Of a stretch of DNA of 64,000 bases, positions 57,501 through 64,000 are shown piece by piece (positions within the stretch are counted from its first letter, which is position 1; the number at the start of each line of letters is the position of its first letter). The stretch covers positions 38,172 through 102,171 of the forward strand of contig JAFEDY010000003.1 in NCBI GenBank assembly GCA_018241405.1, read 5' to 3'. This DNA is from Pseudomonadota bacterium. Its GTDB lineage: Bacteria > Pseudomonadota > Gammaproteobacteria > Burkholderiales > Burkholderiaceae_C. The position numbers and the translations under genes were made by a program. The notes beneath the pieces are model-generated. The model was not told the DNA's origin and did not search any database. It saw only the letters and a list, made by a program, of their open reading frames with translations.

Positions 57501-58108
57501 CGGTGAACCTGGCGGCGCTCGACGAGCTGACGCTGGCGCGCGAGCGCAAGACCTTCCTGGACGCGCAGACCGAGGACCTGACGCTCGCCATGACCACGCT
57601 GGAGGACGCGATCCGCAAGATCGACGGCGAGACGCGTACCCTGCTGTCGGGCACCTTTGACACCGTCAACGGCCATTTCGGCCGCATGTTCCCCGAGCTG
57701 TTCGGCGGCGGCCAGGCACGGCTGATCATGACCGGCGACGAGATTCTCGATTCCGGCGTGCAGGTCATGGCCCAGCCGCCGGGCAAGAAGAACCAGACCA
57801 TCCACCTGCTGTCGGGCGGTGAGAAAGCGCTCACCGCGATTGCGCTGGTGTTCGCCATCTTCCAGCTCAACCCGGCGCCGTTCTGCCTGCTCGACGAGGT
57901 GGACGCGCCGCTGGACGACGCCAACACCGAGCGCTATGCCAAGCTGGTGTCCAGCATGGCGCGCGGCACGCAGTTCCTGTTCATCAGCCACAACAAGATC
58001 GCCATGGAAATGGCCGAGCAACTCATCGGCGTGACCATGCAGGAGCAGGGCGTCTCGCGCATCGTGGCCGTGGACATGGAGTCTGCCCTGTCGATGGCGG
58101 AGGCCTGA
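54584..58108 (+). CDS. smc: Chromosome segregation protein SMC
   Basis: A 1174-residue SMC ATPase. MRLNSIKLAGFKSFAEPT begins the head. Walker A is VGPNGCGKSNIMDAVRW, and the N-terminal half runs into a long coiled coil about 170-500. A hinge lies about 510-650 (GLQGLWSRIHVEPGWENALE), followed by a second coiled coil to about 1010. The C-terminal head has the signature LLSGGEKALTAIALVFA and Walker B CLLDEVDAPLDDAN. It condenses and organises newly replicated DNA as a dimer with ScpA/ScpB. The start is a GTG at 54584, fixed by the family N-terminus. zipA follows 11 bases later. The long coiled coils explain the Glu/Gln/Ala/Arg bias. Confidence 0.97.
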   Translation: MRLNSIKLAGFKSFAEPTHFQLPGQLVGVVGPNGCGKSNIMDAVRWVLGESKASELRGESMQDVIFSGTTVRKPASRASVELIFDNQDHRAGGQWNQFTEIAVKRVLTRDGTSSYYINNQPVRRRDVQDVFLGTGLGPRAYAIIGQGTISRIIESRPEELRLFLEEAAGVSKYKERRRETENRLADTRENLTRVEDILRELNANLEKLEKQAEVAAKYKGLQQDVTLKQHQLWYFKRADAEGEQTRVRTEGLQAVNDLESRMADLRHVEADLEAIRQAHYEAGDKVNQAQGRLYEATAEVGKLEAEIRYVVEGRQRVELRLVQLAEQINQWAARKEEAEAEAEHLAGAGEGAEEQAELLAAQMEEQALQLPDLEDALRQSQQRSEQQRGAVVQVQQQIQVLAAEQRSLDQQSRQLESRHERLRGDRNALAAPDESRLEQLREQLAEAEELAQMAEARQAELQDSVPQLDEDRRARQQAVNAEAARQADLSARLDALKALQEKLKVDGKLQPWLAKHGLDGLQGLWSRIHVEPGWENALESALRERLAALPVGRLDMVRGFLGAGGSDAPPARLAFYSAPAQAQPEPTSSQPRLSDLLRVDNPGLRAVLVDWLQGCHTAQSLEEALDRRGQLQPGEAIYVAGGHAVTAHSLSFYAQDSEQSGMLARAQEIEHLEKELRAQALIAEEARTALVRAESLYADASQHLVAARREASEAQARFHAVQVETLRLTQLAEQARARSAQIAADLAEVEADLTDLQERRVASEARFEELDMQLADSQERHAQLGDRVIEAERRLSECREQQRQLERRVQEAQFSHRTVQARRAELSRTVDTAASQARTLQDERQRAQDELARLSDAAAQGGLQQALELKMEREQQLGAQRSEYDGLTARLRASDERRMQHERQLDPLRARITEFQLKEQAARLGLEQYTQLLQDAEADLEAVARSIEEGGVRMAGLSGEIDRLQREINALGAVNLAALDELTLARERKTFLDAQTEDLTLAMTTLEDAIRKIDGETRTLLSGTFDTVNGHFGRMFPELFGGGQARLIMTGDEILDSGVQVMAQPPGKKNQTIHLLSGGEKALTAIALVFAIFQLNPAPFCLLDEVDAPLDDANTERYAKLVSSMARGTQFLFISHNKIAMEMAEQLIGVTMQEQGVSRIVAVDMESALSMAEA

Positions 58109-58119
58109 ATAAATCCATC

Positions 58120-61334
<3,215 letters not shown>

Positions 61335-61337
61335 CGC

Positions 61338-61982
61338 ATGCGTTTTGAGGGCCGTATCGCACAGTGGAACGACGAGCGTGGCTTTGGCTTTATTGCTCCC
61401 GAGGCCGGGGGAGATCAGGTCTTTGTCCACATCAGCGCGTTTGCCCCGGCCGACAGACTGGCAGCGGCGCGCCCCAGGCCCGGCGAGCGCGTGCGCTTCG
61501 AGGTCGAGACCGACGCCAAAGGGCGCAAACAGGCACGGCATGTCGGCCGCCCCGATGCCGCCCCTGCGCGCACGGCAACGCGGCCGCGGCGCGGTACGCC
61601 AGCAGGCGGTGGTGACCGACGCCATTCAGCCCCATCGGGGGGCCTGGGGCGCCTGCTCGGTTCGGTGGCGGGCTGGGTTCTGGTGGCGCTGATCGGCTGG
61701 CAGGCTTACCAGTGGTGGGCAACCCACGGCTCACCTTCGGCAAAAGCCCAGGCGGGCACCCCAAGCGCCCTGATCGCTGGTGGCAGCGCTGCCTCGGTGA
61801 ATCAGGTCACGCCCGCTGCAAGCCCCATCTTCCGTTGCGATGGGCGCCGGCATTGCTCGCAAATGACTTCTTGCGCCGAGGCGACCTACTTTTTGCGCAA
61901 CTGCCCGGGTGTGGAAATGGATGGGGATGGCGATGGCGTCCCATGCGAGCAGCAATGGTGCACCAGCCCCTTCGCCAAATAA
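61338..61982 (+). CDS. Cold-shock domain / membrane helix / excalibur calcium-binding fusion
   Basis: A 214-residue three-part protein. Residues 1-68 are a cold-shock OB domain (RIAQWNDERGFGFIAPE, QVFVHISAFAP). A basic linker about 70-110 follows. A membrane helix is near 115-133 (LGSVAGWVLVALIGWQAYQW). The C-terminal excalibur domain about 165-210 has paired cysteines and the calcium loop DGDGDGVPCEQQWC. The cold-shock domain would lie in the cytoplasm and the calcium loop outside. This may link nucleic-acid binding to an envelope signal, but the function is unknown. It starts three bases after ligA. Confidence 0.85.
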   Translation: MRFEGRIAQWNDERGFGFIAPEAGGDQVFVHISAFAPADRLAAARPRPGERVRFEVETDAKGRKQARHVGRPDAAPARTATRPRRGTPAGGGDRRHSAPSGGLGRLLGSVAGWVLVALIGWQAYQWWATHGSPSAKAQAGTPSALIAGGSAASVNQVTPAASPIFRCDGRRHCSQMTSCAEATYFLRNCPGVEMDGDGDGVPCEQQWCTSPFAK

Positions 61983-62084
61983 GGCATTGATTTTTGCCAT
62001 GAAGATGTTTTTTCTGCCGGCCATGAAAGCGGCCACTTCCGCCGCAGGGTGGCGTGGTGCCTGGGTTTGCGAGGGGTTCACCCC

Positions 62085-63032
62085 ATGGCCCTGACACGCC
62101 GCGCACCCCGGGTCGGCCTGGCGCTGGGCAGCGGGTCGGCGCGCGGCTGGGCACATATCGGCGTGCTGCAGGTGCTGCGCGACGAGGGCGTGCCGCTGGA
62201 CATGGTCTGCGGTTCGTCGATTGGCGCGCTGGTGGGAGCGGCCTACGCCGCGGGTGAGCTTGAGCGCTTTGCCGAGTGGGTGCAGGGCCTGGGCCTGCGC
62301 GAGGTGTTCGGCTTCATGGACTTCAACCTCGCGGGCGGCATGCTCAAGGGCGAGAAGCTCATCGCCTTCTGGCGCCGCAACTTCGCCGACTTCGACATCG
62401 AGTCCTCGCCACTGCCCTTTGCCGCCGTGGCAACGGACCTGCATTCGGGTGCCGAGGTCTGGCTGCGCGAGGGCTCGATCGCCGATGCCGTGCGCGCCTC
62501 CATCGCGCTGCCGGGGCTGTTCACGCCGGTGGTGCAGGAGGGCGGGCGGCTGCTGGTCGATGGCGGCCTGGTCAATCCCGTGCCCACGTCGCTGGCGCGG
62601 GCCATGGGGGCCGACATCGTCATCGGCGTGGACCTGAATGCCGACATCATGCAGCGCCACATGCACCCGCTGGCCGTGGTGCGCACGCCCGAAGGCGATG
62701 CCGCAGAGGGTGCCGCGCCGCCGCCCGATCCCGAACCTGAGCCGGTGCGCAACGGCGAGTGGGCGCGGCGCCTGAAGTTCTGGGCCGGCACGGGCCGCAA
62801 GACGCCCGCGCCCAAGCAGCCCTCCATGCTGGACGTGATGATGACCAGCGTGAACATCATGCAGATGCGCATCACCAGGAGCCGCATGGCCGGAGACCCG
62901 CCCGAGGTGATGATTGCGCCGCGCCTGGCACACCTGGGCCAGCTGGACTATCACCGCGCCAAGGATGCCATCGAGGAGGGCCGCCGCGCCGCCCAGGCCA
63001 GCCTGCCGCAGCTGCGCCAGTTCATGGGCTGA
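62085..63032 (+). CDS. Patatin-like phospholipase (RssA-like)
   Basis: A 315-residue patatin-fold lipid hydrolase. The oxyanion stretch is GLALGSGSARGWAHIGVLQVL. The nucleophile serine is in CGSSIGALVGAAYA, near residue 45, and the catalytic Asp is in VDGGLVNPVP, near 159. VRASIALPGLFTPV is also typical. A Pro-rich insert near 205-225 is followed by a C-terminal helical region. It probably hydrolyses phospholipids in the cytoplasm or at the inner membrane. GAGGGG lies before the ATG at 62085. An IS1595-type transposase lies just after the stop. Confidence 0.9.
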   Translation: MALTRRAPRVGLALGSGSARGWAHIGVLQVLRDEGVPLDMVCGSSIGALVGAAYAAGELERFAEWVQGLGLREVFGFMDFNLAGGMLKGEKLIAFWRRNFADFDIESSPLPFAAVATDLHSGAEVWLREGSIADAVRASIALPGLFTPVVQEGGRLLVDGGLVNPVPTSLARAMGADIVIGVDLNADIMQRHMHPLAVVRTPEGDAAEGAAPPPDPEPEPVRNGEWARRLKFWAGTGRKTPAPKQPSMLDVMMTSVNIMQMRITRSRMAGDPPEVMIAPRLAHLGQLDYHRAKDAIEEGRRAAQASLPQLRQFMG

Positions 63033-63034
63033 AC

Positions 63035-64000
63035 GTTTGGAAAGGCTCAAGTAGCGTTTCCTATTGATCGGGATCCGATAGCCAGAGCCAGCATTGCCAC
63101 AGGCTCGGCGACGACCTGGGGAACGCGGTCAATGGTTCTGAACCAGCCCAGGTAGGAGTCCAGGTACTTGGTTGACACCCCTTTGAAGTGGCGCACCCAG
63201 ACCTTCAAGCGGCTGTGGTAGGCGTTGACGTTCTGCACATGCCAGGGGCCATCGACACGCACACCGGCCGAGACATTGACGGCATGGTGCTCGATGCCGA
63301 GCTTGCGTGCGGTGGCGCACATGGTGGCGTCACCCTCGGTGCAAAGGATGGTGTCCTGGGCCATCAGCGGCCTGAGCTTGTCCGAGGCGTGCTCGGAGTC
63401 GTCCACCTCCAGGATGAAGTCGGCGGTCTGGCCCGCACGGTCACGCGCCACCAGCACCGGCACCTGCTCGCGGGAGAGCCCGCGCTGGCTGGCCTTGCCC
63501 CCGCGCTTGCGCGCCTTGCGCAAGAGCCCATAGCGTTCACCCTTGGCCGAGGGCAGAAAGTAGGTGTGATCCGCTTCGGCCACGCCTGTGAGCCTCGGTG
63601 CCCGGATGTCCTTGGGCACTGCCAGGAAGCGGTGTCTCCAGCGCAGGGCCGTCGTGCGGGCAATGTCCAGGCGCTCCTGCACCTGGCTGAGCGACAGGCC
63701 ATCGCGCAGCGCCTGGGCCTGCTGCAGCCACTTATCCCGCAGGTGCAGGTGCGCCAGCGGCGTGCCCGTCAGCGCGTTGAACGTGGCGCTGCAGCCTCGG
63801 CACCAGTAGCGCTGCAAGCCATTGCTGTGGCCGTTGCGCACGATATGGGTCTTGCCGCAGTGCGGGCAGGTGGGCGAGCCCTGCTGGAGATCTTCGATCA
63901 CCCCGATCGCCTTGGGGGCGTTGTCCATGGCCGCCAGATGCCCCGCGAGCGTCTTGCGCTGGCGCGCCGAAAGGGCCTGCACCGACGTGAAGATCTCATG
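63035..64000 (-). mobile_element. IS1595-family insertion sequence, left part
   Basis: The transposase and probable terminal region next to it. GGAAA-GGCTCAAGTAGCG-TTTCC at 63039-63061 looks like the element's end. The other end and the target duplication are beyond the window. Confidence 0.55.
63047..64000 (-). CDS. IS1595-family transposase, start cut by the right edge
   Basis: An insertion-sequence transposase read on the minus strand. The visible part of 317 residues begins ...HEIFTSVQALSARQ, and the true start is outside the window. Two CxxC pairs (CPHCGK and WCRGCSATF) form the N-terminal zinc ribbon of this family. The catalytic residues follow the DDNK pattern: Asp in VAEADHTYF, Asp in CTEGDATM, Asn in NVNAYHSRLK, then Lys in HFKGVSTKYLD. 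The stop codon lies 15 bases after the patatin gene's stop, so the element inserted between genes without breaking that one. The terminal repeat GGCTCAAGTAGCG near 63043-63055 may be the element end. Confidence 0.85.
   Translation of the reverse strand, partial: HEIFTSVQALSARQRKTLAGHLAAMDNAPKAIGVIEDLQQGSPTCPHCGKTHIVRNGHSNGLQRYWCRGCSATFNALTGTPLAHLHLRDKWLQQAQALRDGLSLSQVQERLDIARTTALRWRHRFLAVPKDIRAPRLTGVAEADHTYFLPSAKGERYGLLRKARKRGGKASQRGLSREQVPVLVARDRAGQTADFILEVDDSEHASDKLRPLMAQDTILCTEGDATMCATARKLGIEHHAVNVSAGVRVDGPWHVQNVNAYHSRLKVWVRHFKGVSTKYLDSYLGWFRTIDRVPQVVAEPVAMLALAIGSRSIGNAT

Noticed and set aside
54467..58021. Very long open frame antisense to smc
   Set aside because: High GC content and the coiled-coil codon bias of smc open the opposite frame. 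The translated sequence is Leu/Gly/Gln/His-rich without domains, while smc has all its motifs.

Overview
This window is 64 kb of high-GC chromosomal DNA from a betaproteobacterium, most likely a Comamonadaceae member (Acidovorax, Alicycliphilus, Diaphorobacter or Comamonas type). The evidence is the protein make-up (Bug/TctC binding proteins, methylcitrate pathway with AcnD/PrpF, DUF190 next to CrcB), the smc-zipA-ligA order, and short dispersed palindromes resembling ones I remember from that family. The species cannot be fixed from the sequence alone. Coding density is very high. No gene-free stretch exceeds 300 bases, and I see no rRNA, prophage or CRISPR array.

Left part (1-5.1 kb): the start of a D-malate/tartrate dehydrogenase gene diverges from its DmlR-like LysR regulator, whose 3' end runs into tRNA-Gly(CCC) on the other strand. 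Then come a cysteine-free IscR-like Rrf2 regulator, two small uncharacterised ORFs, psd, and an HPP-CBS membrane protein. 5.3-11.6 kb: a stand-alone infA, tRNA-Pro(TGG), a membrane diguanylate cyclase and a DUF1624 membrane protein. Opposite them lies a tightly overlapped selO-msrB-yciB-bolA set followed by a periplasmic parvulin.

11.7-22.6 kb: a co-oriented acid-catabolism island made of an acyl-CoA synthetase (DmdB-like), a complete branched-chain-type ABC importer (binding protein, two permeases, two ATPases), a fused enoyl-CoA hydratase/3-hydroxyacyl-CoA dehydrogenase, a thiolase and a flavodoxin-like protein. Together these would import a carboxylic acid, activate it and carry it through beta-oxidation. 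22.7-31 kb: assorted metabolic and transport genes (CrcB, DUF190, two MFS exporters, SDR, hotdog thioesterase, MDR reductase, GST, a DUF1566 protein, a CopD-like membrane protein).

31-47.7 kb: metE/metR diverge. A seven-gene minus-strand methylcitrate cluster follows (thioesterase, prpC, Bug protein, acnD, prpF, Bug protein, a PrpB-like lyase), with a divergent short-chain acyl-CoA-type regulator. A TctD/TctE two-component system lies nearby with no TctA/TctB transporter in view. 47.8-64 kb: an EVE-domain protein coupled to a GlsB-type membrane protein, an NlpC/P60 hydrolase, an MdtD-like exporter, a large CHASE-PAS-GGDEF-EAL protein, smc-zipA-ligA, a cold-shock-domain/excalibur fusion, a patatin-like protein and an IS1595-family transposase cut by the right edge.

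I found no unmistakably new system. The points most worth following are the dispersed palindrome family at gene boundaries, the selO redox operon, the unusual methylcitrate cluster with two orphan Bug proteins and a TctDE sensor, and the C-terminally extended LivM.
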